From positions 1-64,000 of the forward strand of contig DS990606.1 in assembly GCA_000155715.1 (NCBI GenBank): a stretch of 64,000 bases of DNA, written 5' to 3'. The first letter of the stretch is position 1; every line of letters starts with the position of its first letter. The notes under the pieces were generated by a model. That model was given only the letters and a program-made list of their open reading frames with translations. It was not told where the DNA came from and searched no databases. This document shows, piece by piece, positions 1 to 9,385 of the stretch. Origin of the DNA: a gamma proteobacterium HTCC5015. Lineage in GTDB: Bacteria; Pseudomonadota; Gammaproteobacteria; HTCC5015. A program made the position numbers and the translations under genes.

Positions 1-726
1 GGGTACCACGCCTTTATTTTTGTCGATGGCGTGAAGAATCGATGCCGCGACTTTTTCTGGTGGGTAGTTGCGTTTTTTATACAACGCCACCGCCTTGTCT
101 CTCGCTCGCCCCCCTTCAGCCAGTTTGCCCTCGTACACCGTACTCGACACAATCGGCGTGTTAATAAGCCCTGGGCAAATGGCCGACACACCAATGCCGT
201 GCCCTGCCATCTCAGCGCGCAGCGATTCGGTGAACCCCAATACGGCAAACTTAGACGTGCAGTAAATGGGCATGTCTTTGGGGGCGGCAAAAGCCGCCGC
301 CGAAGCCAAGTTGACGACATGACCGCCGCCGCGCTCAACCATGGCGGGCAAGAAGTAGTGGCAGCCGTGCACCACGCCTTTCACATTGACATCAATCACC
401 GTGTCCCAAGTATCCAGCGAGGTCTCCATAAACACGCCCGCTGAACCAATGCCCGCGTTATTCACTAAAATATCGAGAGCGCCGTGCGCCTTGTTCACTT
501 TTCGAGCCAAGCTGTTCATGTCGCTGCGGCGCGCCACATTGGCCACATGCCACTCACAGCTGCGTCCCACCTCTTCGATGCCTTTGACGGTCGCTTTGAG
601 GCCCTCTTCATTCAAATCCACCAGAATGATGTGCGCACCGTGCTCGGCCAGTTGGTACGCGGTTTCGCGGCCAATGCCGCTACCCGCGCCCGTAATCAGT
701 GCTACTTTATTGGCATATTTAGACAT
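1..726 (-). CDS. SDR-family oxidoreductase, partial (3' end outside window)
   Basis: This is a short-chain dehydrogenase/reductase of the classical NAD(P)-dependent type. Reading from the ATG at 726, I see the Rossmann glycine motif TGAGSGIG near residues 12-19, the NNAG motif, and the catalytic YCTSK (Tyr-x3-Lys). No stop occurs before position 1, so the C-terminus lies outside the window. Its ATG overlaps the stop of the upstream alpha/beta hydrolase gene by one base (TAATG), so the two are translationally coupled. Together with the PF10118 hydrolase and divergent AraC regulator, this suggests oxidation or reduction of a hydrophobic alcohol or ketone. The substrate is unknown. Confidence 0.88.
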   Translation of the reverse strand, partial: MSKYANKVALITGAGSGIGRETAYQLAEHGAHIILVDLNEEGLKATVKGIEEVGRSCEWHVANVARRSDMNSLARKVNKAHGALDILVNNAGIGSAGVFMETSLDTWDTVIDVNVKGVVHGCHYFLPAMVERGGGHVVNLASAAAFAAPKDMPIYCTSKFAVLGFTESLRAEMAGHGIGVSAICPGLINTPIVSSTVYEGKLAEGGRARDKAVALYKKRNYPPEKVAASILHAIDKNKGVVP

Positions 727-1640
727 TACGCGACCCTCTTACCTTTATCTTGCTCAACACCATCAACATGCTGGCTGACCCAGCGATTAAATTGATCGGC
801 GTGACTGTGATGCGCCCAGTGTTTGGCATCGATCGGGTGGCGCACCAAATGGTTGACATACTCGTCGTAGAATTCAAATAAATCCTCAGAAATAAAACGA
901 TCTTGCGCCGCAATGATCAACTGAACGGGCACATCGATACTCCCTTTCATGGGGATCGACGGTGGACGAATAGGATTTTGTCGATACAGTTCAAGCGGCT
1001 TCAACATAATCGACTCGACCTGCGCCTGATCCACTTCTTGAATATAGGGATCGTGGCGATCCACACCATTTTGCATGAGCACGGTTTGCCACAAACGCTT
1101 ACCCACGCGGCGGATCAAAAACTCCGGCACATAGGGCACATTGAAAAAATAAACGTACCAAGAAAATAAAAACTGCTTCGCGCCCTTCGCCATGCGCGTT
1201 AAATTGCCCGACAGCGCATTGCGGCGCCCCCAGTCCAGCATCAATCCCAAGTGAGGCCCAGACATGCTGCTGTAGGACAACACGCGACTGGCGTAATAGG
1301 CTTCGGCGACAAACGACCAACCGATCACCGATCCCCAGTCGTGCCCCACCAAGTGCACCTTGCCCTCTTTACCCACCACCGCGTTAATCACGGCTTCGAT
1401 ATCGGAGAGAATCGGCTCAATTTGAAAAGCGCCGCGATCTGTCGGCGTGCTGGAGCGGCCCACACCGCGCATATCAAAAGTGATAACCTGATAGCGGTGT
1501 TTTAAACCTTCAACTTGGCGATGCCACGTGCGGTGATCGTCGGGGAAGCCATGTAGAAACAGCAGCGTTGGCGCATCCTCGGGGCCATCGACTTGTGCAT
1601 ACAGCTCCACACCTCGATTGAGCACTTTCATTTCTTGCAT
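726..1640 (-). CDS. alpha/beta hydrolase, epoxide-hydrolase/dehalogenase-like
   Basis: This is an alpha/beta-hydrolase-fold enzyme of about 304 residues. It has the oxyanion-hole motif HGFPDDHRTW near the N-terminus and a nucleophile elbow GHDWGS with Asp rather than Ser as the nucleophile. That is the pattern of epoxide hydrolases and haloalkane dehalogenases. A C-terminal WAHHSHAD segment supplies the likely catalytic His. The ATG at 1640 was chosen because GGAG lies just upstream; a TTG at 1652 is in frame but overlaps that ribosome-binding site. No signal peptide is visible, so it is probably cytoplasmic. It is coupled to the SDR gene downstream. The substrate cannot be told from sequence. 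Confidence 0.85.
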   Translation of the reverse strand: MQEMKVLNRGVELYAQVDGPEDAPTLLFLHGFPDDHRTWHRQVEGLKHRYQVITFDMRGVGRSSTPTDRGAFQIEPILSDIEAVINAVVGKEGKVHLVGHDWGSVIGWSFVAEAYYASRVLSYSSMSGPHLGLMLDWGRRNALSGNLTRMAKGAKQFLFSWYVYFFNVPYVPEFLIRRVGKRLWQTVLMQNGVDRHDPYIQEVDQAQVESIMLKPLELYRQNPIRPPSIPMKGSIDVPVQLIIAAQDRFISEDLFEFYDEYVNHLVRHPIDAKHWAHHSHADQFNRWVSQHVDGVEQDKGKRVA

Positions 1641-1863
1641 ATCGTTCTCCAAATAACTGAGTAGCGGCCTTGAGTGATAGAGATATAGCCATTAAAGATG
1701 GCCACATCATCAAACAGCTCAGGCCCAATGTCATGTGTTGTGACGAGAATTCATTAAAGACTGTCGCCCAGAGCAGAACCGATTAGAACACTTCGAGGGT
1801 GTTCTGAAACGCGACTCCTGCTTTAAGTGTTTTTACTCAACAGGCCTGTCGATCGAGGGCACT

Positions 1864-2799
1864 CTAAGCGACTTTGACCGCTTTTAATGGTGTTCCATTA
1901 AATTTTGCCGCGGCGGGGGACGTCGCCAAATACGCCTGAGCCTGCTCGGTGCTGGCCTCTTTGACGGGATCGTACCAAGGCACAAAGTAGTGGCTGGCCT
2001 GCTTGGCTAACCAAAACAGTGACGGCAAGCGCTCCGTGCGCGCAACCCGCTGCCACTCCATCCAGTAGAACAAGCCCAGTAGACGCGGCTTTTTACCCGC
2101 CAGTAAGGGATCCTGCGCCATCATATGCGTAGAGCCTTTGGCCCACAGCCCCATCAACACGGGAAACACGATAAACATCTGGAAGTAGCGCATGGGATAG
2201 CGCCCACCCAAGTGCTTGTACACATCAAAAGCCACGCTGCGATGCTCGACCTCTTCGGCACCGTGCCAGCGCAACAAATCCAACACCACGGGATCACCCC
2301 CCGCCTCGTCCCACTCGGTGTTATCGAGGGCGTATTTGCCCAGCACGCAAGTAAAGTGTTCCACGGCGGCAATAATGCCCAAGCGGAACTTCAACCACGC
2401 TTTTTCCATGGAGTCGGGGATTTTTTGGCCAAAGGGTTGATCGTGTAAAAGTTGATCGAAAAACCACTCTACATTGGCAATAAAACTGCGCACTTCCATG
2501 CCCTGCGCCTCCAGAAACTCAGCAATCCCCGCATCGTGGGCGCGGGCATGCATGGCCTCTTGTTTGATAAAGCCCTTTACATCCTCGCGCAGCTGCTCGT
2601 CCTCAATATAGGGCAGCGCTTTGTTGTACAACTTGCAAAAGAAAAACTCACCAGCGGGCAAAATCGTATGAATCACGCTGATAAAGTGACTGCTGAAAGC
2701 GTCGCCCGGAATCCAGTGCAGCGGCGTATTGGAAAAATCGAAGGAGACCTTGCGCTGAATCAGCGGCGTATCCGTGTGAGAAGCAGCTTTTTTAAACAT
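1864..2799 (-). CDS. metal-dependent hydrolase, PF10118 family
   Basis: This 311-residue protein resembles the predicted metal-dependent hydrolase family PF10118. Family-type metal-ligand segments are visible: an E-x-x-H stretch in KQEAMHARAH and the EEVEHRSVAFDV segment. The start was placed at the ATG at 2799, because GAGG sits 6-7 bases upstream; the 29-residue in-frame extension upstream lacks a signal. It is followed, after about 220 bases, by the alpha/beta hydrolase and SDR genes on the same strand, and an AraC regulator diverges on the other side. Members of this family often sit in such lipid or steroid-like gene sets, but their reaction is poorly defined. The biochemical role is inferred only. 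Confidence 0.8.
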   Translation of the reverse strand: MFKKAASHTDTPLIQRKVSFDFSNTPLHWIPGDAFSSHFISVIHTILPAGEFFFCKLYNKALPYIEDEQLREDVKGFIKQEAMHARAHDAGIAEFLEAQGMEVRSFIANVEWFFDQLLHDQPFGQKIPDSMEKAWLKFRLGIIAAVEHFTCVLGKYALDNTEWDEAGGDPVVLDLLRWHGAEEVEHRSVAFDVYKHLGGRYPMRYFQMFIVFPVLMGLWAKGSTHMMAQDPLLAGKKPRLLGLFYWMEWQRVARTERLPSLFWLAKQASHYFVPWYDPVKEASTEQAQAYLATSPAAAKFNGTPLKAVKVA

Positions 2800-2964
2800 G
2801 GTAAACCTCGGCAGTGTGATACTTACTACCGAGTGTGGTTGATCGCCGCGCGGCTTACAGGTCAGAAATTGACAGTCTTTTGTCATTTTCAGACAAGCGT
2901 CCCCGTTTCCATTCTGACTTAAGTCCTATTGGAGATAAGGCAAGCAACCGCAATAATAGCCGCC

Positions 2965-3990
2965 ATGACGCCACTTTCTCCCAGAGACGCCCTATGCGAC
3001 TTCCACCACTTCGCCCCTCTATTCGAGGTGGGGAGCAAGATTGGCGCGCCCGCTGAACAGCTTCTCCACAATACGGGACTGAACGAGCAAGACATCGGCA
3101 ATGAGTCGTTAATGCTCACGCCCGCTCAAGTTGAGCAGTTGCTCCTCAATGCCTGCCGCCATTGCCCCGAAGGCTTTGCACTGGAGCTCGGCAGTCAGCT
3201 CAATCTCAGCGCCTTTGGCATCGTCGGCTACGCGGCGATTAGCAGTCCAACCACGGGGGATGCGCTGTACATTGCCAGCCGCTACATGCCCGTGGTGATG
3301 CCTATGCTAGACATCCAACTGGGCGAATCGGAGCAGCAGGCCTATATTGAGCTCTCACTAACATATCCCGTGTGCGATCAAGTCGCTCAAATACTGATTG
3401 AGGCCACTCTCGCCAGTCTCCACGCCATGGCCCGTCACGTATTGCAGCGGCAACTGCCCCCGCTAACACTGGAGGTACAGCACGCGCCCACCACCTATCA
3501 AATTCAATTCGTAGAAGGTAAAGGCGCCCAACTCATCGGCCCCAAGGAACACACGCGCATTAGCTTTGACCGCGAGGTGCTTAAAAAGCCCATGCCGCTG
3601 GCCAATCTCAATTCTTATAAGATGTCCGTTGAACAGTGCGAAGCGCTGCTCGAGCGCCTGCCCAAACTCAACCACAACTTGGCGACTGCCATCCAGCGTC
3701 GTTTGCTGATGCAGCACGGCGAACTGCCCAGCCAAGAGCTGGTTGCCGAGGAGTTGCATATGAGTACTCGCACCCTACATCGCCTGTTGCAGCGCGAGGG
3801 CACCAGCTTTCGAGAGATCGTCAAAGAGGTGCTCACCGTCCAAGCCAAACGCCTGCTCGAAAACAGCGAGCTCAGCATTAGCCAAATCGCCTTGGAGCTC
3901 GGTTATAGCGACTCCGCCAACTTCACCCGCGCCTTTAAAAAAGCCACGGGACAAGCGCCCAGCGCCTTCCGCCAGCCGAGCCATCAATAG
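2965..3990 (+). CDS. AraC-family transcriptional regulator
   Basis: This regulator of about 341 residues has an N-terminal ligand-binding region of the arabinose-binding-like PF12625 type and a C-terminal AraC double helix-turn-helix. The latter includes ELHMSTRTLHRLLQREG and LGYSDSANFTRAFKKATG, the second being the classic AraC signature. The ATG at 2965 was chosen over an upstream in-frame TTG at 2929; neither has a strong Shine-Dalgarno sequence. It is divergent from the PF10118 hydrolase, alpha/beta hydrolase and SDR genes, with about 165 bases between starts, so it most likely controls them in response to a hydrophobic ligand. It converges on the glutathione transferase gene. Confidence 0.88.
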   Translation: MTPLSPRDALCDFHHFAPLFEVGSKIGAPAEQLLHNTGLNEQDIGNESLMLTPAQVEQLLLNACRHCPEGFALELGSQLNLSAFGIVGYAAISSPTTGDALYIASRYMPVVMPMLDIQLGESEQQAYIELSLTYPVCDQVAQILIEATLASLHAMARHVLQRQLPPLTLEVQHAPTTYQIQFVEGKGAQLIGPKEHTRISFDREVLKKPMPLANLNSYKMSVEQCEALLERLPKLNHNLATAIQRRLLMQHGELPSQELVAEELHMSTRTLHRLLQREGTSFREIVKEVLTVQAKRLLENSELSISQIALELGYSDSANFTRAFKKATGQAPSAFRQPSHQ

Positions 3991-4008
3991 GTCTCTACTA
4001 GGCCTATA

Positions 4009-4623
4009 CTAGGCTTGACTGGAGGGGCGAGACGCGATGCGCTGATGCCACGCCTCTAGGTGCTCTAGGCCTTCCTGCTCGTGGCGCAGTGCCACCACGC
4101 GGGCAAAATCCACCGCGCAAAGAGCGGTAATATCAGCGATAGTGTAGCGATCGGCGGCGATGAACTCTCTGTCGGCCAAGTGGCTATCTAACCACGCCAT
4201 CGTCGTGCGCGCCCGCTCTTTACTAATGTCGCCCCACTCACCTGAAATGCGCTCACGATCGGCAAACAATCCTTTGATGTTGCGGAATGCCATCAACACG
4301 GGGTAGAACAAATTGAATTCGATACGACGCTGCCACATTTCAATCGACGCCTGTTCCAAAGCCTCTACGCCCATGAGGTTGGGCTCGGGAAAAGCCGATT
4401 CTAAATAGCGGCAGATAGCCACTGACTCACTCAGCTGGGTGCCATCGTCCAGTTCTAACACGGGCACCTGTGCCATCGGATTCATGGCTCGAAATTGATC
4501 ACTTAGGTTCTCGCCAGCGGGCAAATCCACCGACACTTTTTCCACGCCTTCAATGCCCTTCTCCGCCATAAAAATGCGCACGCGGCGCGGGTTCGGGGCA
4601 GATTGCAAATCGTATAGTTTCAT
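4009..4623 (-). CDS. glutathione S-transferase family protein
   Basis: This is a cytosolic glutathione transferase of about 204 residues. The thioredoxin-like N-terminal domain begins MKLYDLQSAPNPRRV and contains the cis-proline region MAQVPVLELDDG followed by LSESVAICRYLE, which binds the gamma-glutamyl part of glutathione. The C-terminal helical domain carries the family segment YTIADITALCAVDFA. The start at 4623 has GGAG upstream and was preferred over an in-frame upstream ATG that lacks this signal. It converges on the AraC gene with only 18 bases between stops. Substrate class is not predictable from this sequence. Confidence 0.9.
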   Translation of the reverse strand: MKLYDLQSAPNPRRVRIFMAEKGIEGVEKVSVDLPAGENLSDQFRAMNPMAQVPVLELDDGTQLSESVAICRYLESAFPEPNLMGVEALEQASIEMWQRRIEFNLFYPVLMAFRNIKGLFADRERISGEWGDISKERARTTMAWLDSHLADREFIAADRYTIADITALCAVDFARVVALRHEQEGLEHLEAWHQRIASRPSSQA

Positions 4624-4660
4624 CGCGCTCTCCAAAAACAGTGATAGTGCCACAGGTGTT

Positions 4661-4681
4661 AGAGCCTGTTCACACTAATTT
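4661..4681. repeat. solitary MITE-end-like sequence
   Basis: This 21-base stretch matches the terminal inverted repeat of the MITE at 47425-47692 at about 17 of 21 positions (both share GCCTGTT and CAC followed by AATTT). It stands alone between the glutathione transferase and macrodomain genes. It may be a leftover end of the same or a related element. Confidence 0.4.
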
Positions 4682-4721
4682 CGTACCCCGACCGATACAA
4701 GCCGCATTCGAGTCTTGCCTC

Positions 4722-5222
4722 TCAAATAGTGTGCAAGACGTGCTGGTAGTGGCTGCGCATCGCCTCACTAAAACACACGAAATCCACCGTCATATTGGGG
4801 TGCGATGCTAAAAAACGCGTGACGCTGTCTACCGCAATCGCGCAGGCCTGCTCCGCTGGGTAGCCGTAGACACCACAGCTAATCGAGGGAAAGGCCACCG
4901 ATTTCAGGTGGTGATCGGCGGCCAGTTGCAAACTGTTTTGGTAGCAGCTGGCTAGCAGTTCGGCCTCACCCGCATGGCCGTCGCGATACACAGGGCCCAC
5001 CGTGTGAATGACGTAGCGAGCGGGCAAGCGATAGGCTTGCGTCAACTTGGCCTGCCCCGTGGCACAGCCCTTGAGCGCACGACACTCGTTCAATAGCTCG
5101 GGCCCAGCGGCGCGGTGAATGGCACCATCGACTCCACCGCCGCCGAGCAGACTGGAATTGGCGGCATTGACGATGGCGTCAACGCGCATTTGAGTGATAT
5201 CTCCGACACTTAATTCAATCAT
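4722..5222 (-). CDS. macrodomain protein, O-acetyl-ADP-ribose deacetylase-like
   Basis: This single macrodomain of about 166 residues matches the YmdB-type O-acetyl-ADP-ribose deacetylases. Visible motifs are [19 protein letters not shown] (adenine and ribose contacts), [14 protein letters not shown] (diphosphate loop) and [10 protein letters not shown] (second phosphate loop). Family members hydrolyse ADP-ribose esters, and some regulate RNase III. The start at [10 protein letters not shown] (5222) fits the family N-terminus; longer in-frame extensions exist up to 5366, but no Shine-Dalgarno sequence decides between them. It stands alone between the glutathione transferase and the divergent channel gene. 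Confidence 0.88.
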   Translation of the reverse strand: MIELSVGDITQMRVDAIVNAANSSLLGGGGVDGAIHRAAGPELLNECRALKGCATGQAKLTQAYRLPARYVIHTVGPVYRDGHAGEAELLASCYQNSLQLAADHHLKSVAFPSISCGVYGYPAEQACAIAVDSVTRFLASHPNMTVDFVCFSEAMRSHYQHVLHTI

Positions 5223-5457
5223 TGGCGACTCTGTTTTTGGGCAGGGGATCAAGTCCCATCGGTTCGCCACCTGTGCGCTCGGTGACATCACACCGATCTT
5301 ATTCGCCTTTAGGTGGCGGCGTTCACGATCTATTAGCAAAGCAATGCTCCCGCGTCTAGCGTCCATCTCATCACGGCTTCATAGTCATCGATCAATATGA
5401 CAGCGCCATCACAAAATCTGATAGAGTCTCACTCATTCATCTCATTCGAATCGATTT

Positions 5458-6081
5458 GTGCTGTATTTATTAGATTTAATCGGCGTGGTGGTGTTTGCGC
5501 TCTCTGGCGCCTTAATCGCCAGAGAAAAGCGCTACGACTTGTTTGGCGGCTTGGTATTGGCGGTTGCCACAGCCATCGGCGGTGGCACGTTCCGCGATCT
5601 CTGTCTCGGCCGCACGCCCCTGTTTTGGACGCAAGACGAATGGTACCTCGGGCTGGCCAGTCTCACGGCGGTCATCAGCTTGCTGGCCTTCCGCTTGTGG
5701 CCTAGCGACAGCGCCATTTCTTCGCACTGGGCGCGCGCACTGCTCATCGCTGACGCTATCGGTCTTGCCGTATTTACCGCCATTGGCACACATATCGGTA
5801 TTCAAGCGGGGCTCTCCCCGCTGATGGCAGCGGTTATGGGCATGGTGTCGGGGTGCTTTGGCGGCGTATTGCGCGATGTTCTCGCCGCCAGAGAACCGCT
5901 GATTTTTCAGCGCGACATCTACGCCACCGCCGCGCTACTGGGTGCCCTGTGCTGGCTGCTGATCGAACCCATCACCTCAGTCGATCTCGCCACACTCTGC
6001 GCCATAAGCGTCACAGCCGGCTTGCGCTTGTTAGCCATTCAGCGCAACTGGCATTTGCCCACCTACCATGACGATCGCTAG
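5458..6081 (+). CDS. TRIC/YicG-like (UPF0126) membrane protein, GTG start
   Basis: This inner-membrane protein of about 207 residues is made of two similar halves of roughly three membrane segments each. Each half carries a glycine-rich signature: ATAIGGGTFRDLCLG in the first and GMVSGCFGGVLRDVL in the second. This duplicated layout defines the UPF0126/YicG family, related to trimeric intracellular cation channels; a few relatives have been linked to glycine transport. The start is GTG at 5458, where the first membrane helix begins (LYLLDLIGVVVFALSG). No good Shine-Dalgarno sequence was seen. Ion or substrate specificity is unknown. Confidence 0.82.
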   Translation: MLYLLDLIGVVVFALSGALIAREKRYDLFGGLVLAVATAIGGGTFRDLCLGRTPLFWTQDEWYLGLASLTAVISLLAFRLWPSDSAISSHWARALLIADAIGLAVFTAIGTHIGIQAGLSPLMAAVMGMVSGCFGGVLRDVLAAREPLIFQRDIYATAALLGALCWLLIEPITSVDLATLCAISVTAGLRLLAIQRNWHLPTYHDDR

Positions 6082-6140
6082 CATTTCATTTTTTGTTACA
6101 CTCGGCGCTCGTCGAACTCTTATTTCAAAGGAAGACATTG

Positions 6141-6689
6141 ATGTCATTAAAGCGCTCCTGCACGGTTTTTCTCCTCGTATTGAGTCTGTCTAGCCAAGCG
6201 TCAGACTTAGTTCTAGAAGCTCAAATCGCCTCGGGTGGCGATACAATCACCTCGTCTACATCAGGCGACCAAAAGCTAAAAGCGGGAGACGCGCTTCACC
6301 TCGCCATAGGTAGCAGCTGGCCCCTGAACCCAGATGAAACCACGCGTTTCAATGCCACCATCGGCTACTCTTGGTCACGCGAGGAATATTCCAATGCAGA
6401 GGCCTCTATCTCCCGATTTCCCGTCGAGCTTTCGATTAACCAATGGTTTAAAAATGTGGCTCTTTCAGCAGGCTTTAGCTACCACATGAATCCCCAAATC
6501 GATATCGAAGCCAATGGCGCCTCAGGGGAAGTCGACCTCGACAACGCGCTCGGCGTCTTTGGCGGCGTTGCCTATCGCTTCGAGTCCGATACAGAACTGG
6601 GGCTCCGCGCCACTAGCATTGACTACAAAACCAACGGCCAAGAGGCCGATGCCAATGCAATCGGCCTCTACGTTCGTCTCTATCGCTAA
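6141..6689 (+). CDS. small outer-membrane beta-barrel protein
   Basis: This is a secreted protein of about 182 residues with a Sec signal peptide (basic MSLKR start, hydrophobic FLLVLSLSSQ, cleavage after QA-S). The mature part shows alternating hydrophobic and polar strands, and the C-terminus ends in a strand finishing LYVRLYR, as expected for a small eight-stranded barrel. The ATG at 6141 has AGGAAG upstream; a longer reading from 6093 lacks it. The stop overlaps the ATG of the next gene (TAATG at 6687-6691), so it is co-translated with the acetoacetate-decarboxylase-family gene. I do not recognise a specific family. Confidence 0.72.
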   Translation: MSLKRSCTVFLLVLSLSSQASDLVLEAQIASGGDTITSSTSGDQKLKAGDALHLAIGSSWPLNPDETTRFNATIGYSWSREEYSNAEASISRFPVELSINQWFKNVALSAGFSYHMNPQIDIEANGASGEVDLDNALGVFGGVAYRFESDTELGLRATSIDYKTNGQEADANAIGLYVRLYR

Positions 6690-7387
6690 TGTCGTCTATG
6701 ATCTACACCCCTCATCCAGCACCTTGGCAGCTTCAGGGCAATGGCTATATCCAGTTGTTTAAAGCCTCGCCCGAGTGGATATGGGAAAACGGCTTTATTC
6801 CCAACCATTTATTAAAACGCTACATACCCCACTCGCAAGCGCTGGCGATGTGGGTGGACTACCACAGCAGCGACGCTGGGCCCTACCGCGAACTGCTGTT
6901 TATTCCCGGTCGATTCCGCTTTGATGAAAATGGCTTTCGCGGCAATCGCTACGTGATTACTAAAATCTATGTATCGACGATGGCCAGCGTCGAAAACGGT
7001 CGCCAGAACTGGGGCATCCCCAAGGAACTGGCCGACTTCGATATACAGTCGCTAGGCCCGCGCAGTGAGCGCATTACCGTCCGCCAAGATGACGCGTTTA
7101 TCGCCCAAGCCGATTTTCAATACGCTCGCCTCAAGCTGCCGGTCACCACCCGCCTACTGCCTCCCAGTCTCGGCAGCGTTGCTCAGTATCGCGGCGACGA
7201 CTTGGTTATCACCGCCCCTCAAGCGCGAGGGCGCAGTCATCTCGCCTCGTTGAAAAACGCACAATACGATCCTGCACTGTTTCCCAACTTGGCCGACGAA
7301 GCGGTCAAACAGTCGCTCTGCCTAGCAACTCGCGACTTCACTATGCAGTTTCCCGTTCCGCGCGTGTTCGTCCCCAACGCCGATTAA
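6689..7387 (+). CDS. acetoacetate-decarboxylase-family protein
   Basis: This protein of about 232 residues looks like the acetoacetate decarboxylase fold (PF06314): a beta-rich domain with the ENGRQNWGIPKELADF segment, where the Lys lies in the place of the Schiff-base lysine pair of true decarboxylases. The genuine enzyme has two adjacent lysines, whereas here the second is Glu (PKE), so classical acetoacetate decarboxylation is uncertain. No signal peptide is seen. It is coupled by a one-base overlap to the preceding outer-membrane protein gene, which is an unusual partner. It may act on another keto acid or be a non-decarboxylating homologue. Confidence 0.75.
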   Translation: MSSMIYTPHPAPWQLQGNGYIQLFKASPEWIWENGFIPNHLLKRYIPHSQALAMWVDYHSSDAGPYRELLFIPGRFRFDENGFRGNRYVITKIYVSTMASVENGRQNWGIPKELADFDIQSLGPRSERITVRQDDAFIAQADFQYARLKLPVTTRLLPPSLGSVAQYRGDDLVITAPQARGRSHLASLKNAQYDPALFPNLADEAVKQSLCLATRDFTMQFPVPRVFVPNAD

Positions 7388-7418
7388 CACCCGCTATTAT
7401 CATGGGCCCGCGGTGCTC

Positions 7419-7427
7419 TGATATAAT
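7419..7427 (+). promoter_or_regulatory. extended -10 promoter element before ilvD
   Basis: A perfect TGnTATAAT lies 41 bases before the ilvD ATG. I see no good -35 hexamer at the usual distance, which is acceptable for an extended -10 promoter. This is inference from the motif only. Confidence 0.45.
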
Positions 7428-7468
7428 CGAGCCTTCAATACACAACTCATTTCCGACTGAGGTTCAGC

Positions 7469-9313
7469 ATGCCTGATTTTCGTTCCAAAACTTCCACGGC
7501 CGGCCGCAACATGGCAGGGGCTCGCGCGCTGTGGCGCGCCACCGGGATGAAAGACGAGGATTTCAAAAAGCCCATTGTGGCCGTCGCCAACTCCTTCACT
7601 CAGTTTGTGCCGGGTCATGTGCATCTAAAAGACATGGGGCAACTGGTTGCGCGCGAAATTGAAAAAGCCGGCGGTGTGGCCAAAGAGTTCAATACCATCG
7701 CCGTCGACGACGGTATCGCCATGGGCCACGACGGCATGCTCTACTCCCTGCCCTCGCGCGATTTGATCGCCGACTCAGTGGAGTACATGGTCAACGCCCA
7801 CTGCGCCGATGCACTGATCTGCATTTCCAACTGCGACAAAATCACCCCGGGAATGCTCAACGCCGCCATGCGTTTAAATATTCCCACCATTTTTGTCTCG
7901 GGTGGCCCGATGGAAGCGGGTAAAACCAAGCTCTCCGAGAACAAATTGGATTTGGTCGACGCCATGGTGGCCGCCGCCGACGACAGTGTTAGCGACGAGC
8001 AAATTGCCGAAATTGAACGCTCGGCCTGCCCCACTTGCGGTTCCTGCTCTGGCATGTTCACCGCCAACTCGATGAACTGTCTGACCGAGGCCTTGGGACT
8101 GTCCCTGCCGGGCAACGGCACCACATTGGCCACCCACGCCGACCGCCGACGCCTGTTCGAAGAGGCGGGCCAGCGCGTCGTCGAAAATGCCTTTCGCTAT
8201 TACCGCGACGGCGACGACAGCGTCCTACCCCGCCGCATCGCCTCGCGCTCGGCATTTGAAAATGCCATGTCGCTCGATATCGCGATGGGCGGCTCCACCA
8301 ACACCATTCTGCACCTACTCGCCGCCGCGCAAGAGGCCGAAGTCGACTACACCATGAAAGACATCGACGCCCTCTCGCGCCAAGTGCCCCAGCTGTGCAA
8401 AGTCGCGCCCAACAGCCAGAAGTACCACATTGAAGACGTGCATCGCGCCGGCGGCATTATGGCCATCCTCGGCGAGCTCGACAAAGCGGGTAAACTACAT
8501 AGCGAGTGCCCCACCGTACACAGCAAAACCATCGGCGATGCCATTAAAGATTGGAGCATCACTGAGTCGCCGAGCGACGCCGCCATTGAGTTTTTCAAAG
8601 CGGGGCCTGCGGGTATCCCCACACAGGAGGCCTTCAGCCAAGCCACCCGCTGGCCCAGCCTCGACACCGATCGCGCCGAGGGCTGCATTCGCTCCGGCGA
8701 TCACGCCTTCTCCCAAGAGGGCGGCCTTGCGGTGCTTCACGGCAACATCGCCGAAGATGGCTGCGTGGTAAAAACCGCGGGCGTCGACGAGTCGATTCTG
8801 GTCTTTGAAGGCAGCGCCCATGTCTGCGAATCCCAAGACGACGCGGTGAGAAACATTCTGACCGGCCAAGTCAAAGAGGGCGATGTCGTTATCATTCGCT
8901 ACGAGGGCCCCAAAGGTGGCCCCGGCATGCAAGAGATGCTCTACCCGACGAGCTATCTGAAATCCAAAGGTTTAGGCAAAGCCTGCGCCCTACTCACCGA
9001 CGGCCGTTTTTCCGGCGGCACCTCTGGGCTCTCTATTGGTCACGCCTCGCCAGAAGCCGCTGCGGGCGGCGCCATTGGCTTGATCGAGCATGGCGACAAA
9101 ATTCGCATCGACATCCCCAATCGCAGCGTCAACCTAGTGATTTCCGACGAAGAGCTGGCCGAGCGCCGAGCGGCGATGGAAGCGAAAGGGGCCGATGCCT
9201 GGAAACCCGCCGAGAAACGCGAGCGAAAAGTCAGCGCCGCGCTGAAAGCCTATGCGCTATTGGCGACCTCTGCGGATAAAGGGGCGGTGCGGGATTTGTC
9301 TAAACTGGACTAA
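7469..9313 (+). CDS. ilvD: dihydroxy-acid dehydratase
   Basis: IlvD dehydrates 2,3-dihydroxy-isovalerate and 2,3-dihydroxy-3-methylvalerate in valine and isoleucine synthesis and supplies precursors for leucine and pantothenate. The 614 residues match the full family length. Iron-sulfur ligands are visible in CISNCDK (near residues 118-124) and [10 protein letters not shown] (near 187-195). The C-terminal [14 protein letters not shown] segment is the conserved active-site loop. The ATG at 7469 starts the typical [11 protein letters not shown]-terminus. An extended -10 element sits 41 bases upstream. It is followed by argA after 72 bases, but a shared transcript is not certain. Cytoplasmic. 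Confidence 0.97.
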   Translation: MPDFRSKTSTAGRNMAGARALWRATGMKDEDFKKPIVAVANSFTQFVPGHVHLKDMGQLVAREIEKAGGVAKEFNTIAVDDGIAMGHDGMLYSLPSRDLIADSVEYMVNAHCADALICISNCDKITPGMLNAAMRLNIPTIFVSGGPMEAGKTKLSENKLDLVDAMVAAADDSVSDEQIAEIERSACPTCGSCSGMFTANSMNCLTEALGLSLPGNGTTLATHADRRRLFEEAGQRVVENAFRYYRDGDDSVLPRRIASRSAFENAMSLDIAMGGSTNTILHLLAAAQEAEVDYTMKDIDALSRQVPQLCKVAPNSQKYHIEDVHRAGGIMAILGELDKAGKLHSECPTVHSKTIGDAIKDWSITESPSDAAIEFFKAGPAGIPTQEAFSQATRWPSLDTDRAEGCIRSGDHAFSQEGGLAVLHGNIAEDGCVVKTAGVDESILVFEGSAHVCESQDDAVRNILTGQVKEGDVVIIRYEGPKGGPGMQEMLYPTSYLKSKGLGKACALLTDGRFSGGTSGLSIGHASPEAAAGGAIGLIEHGDKIRIDIPNRSVNLVISDEELAERRAAMEAKGADAWKPAEKRERKVSAALKAYALLATSADKGAVRDLSKLD

Positions 9314-9385
9314 CGCACAAAGAGATTTGATGCGCCTGTGAGGCAACGCTTCCGCCGCGGCGACTAAATCGCGTAAACTGAGCTC

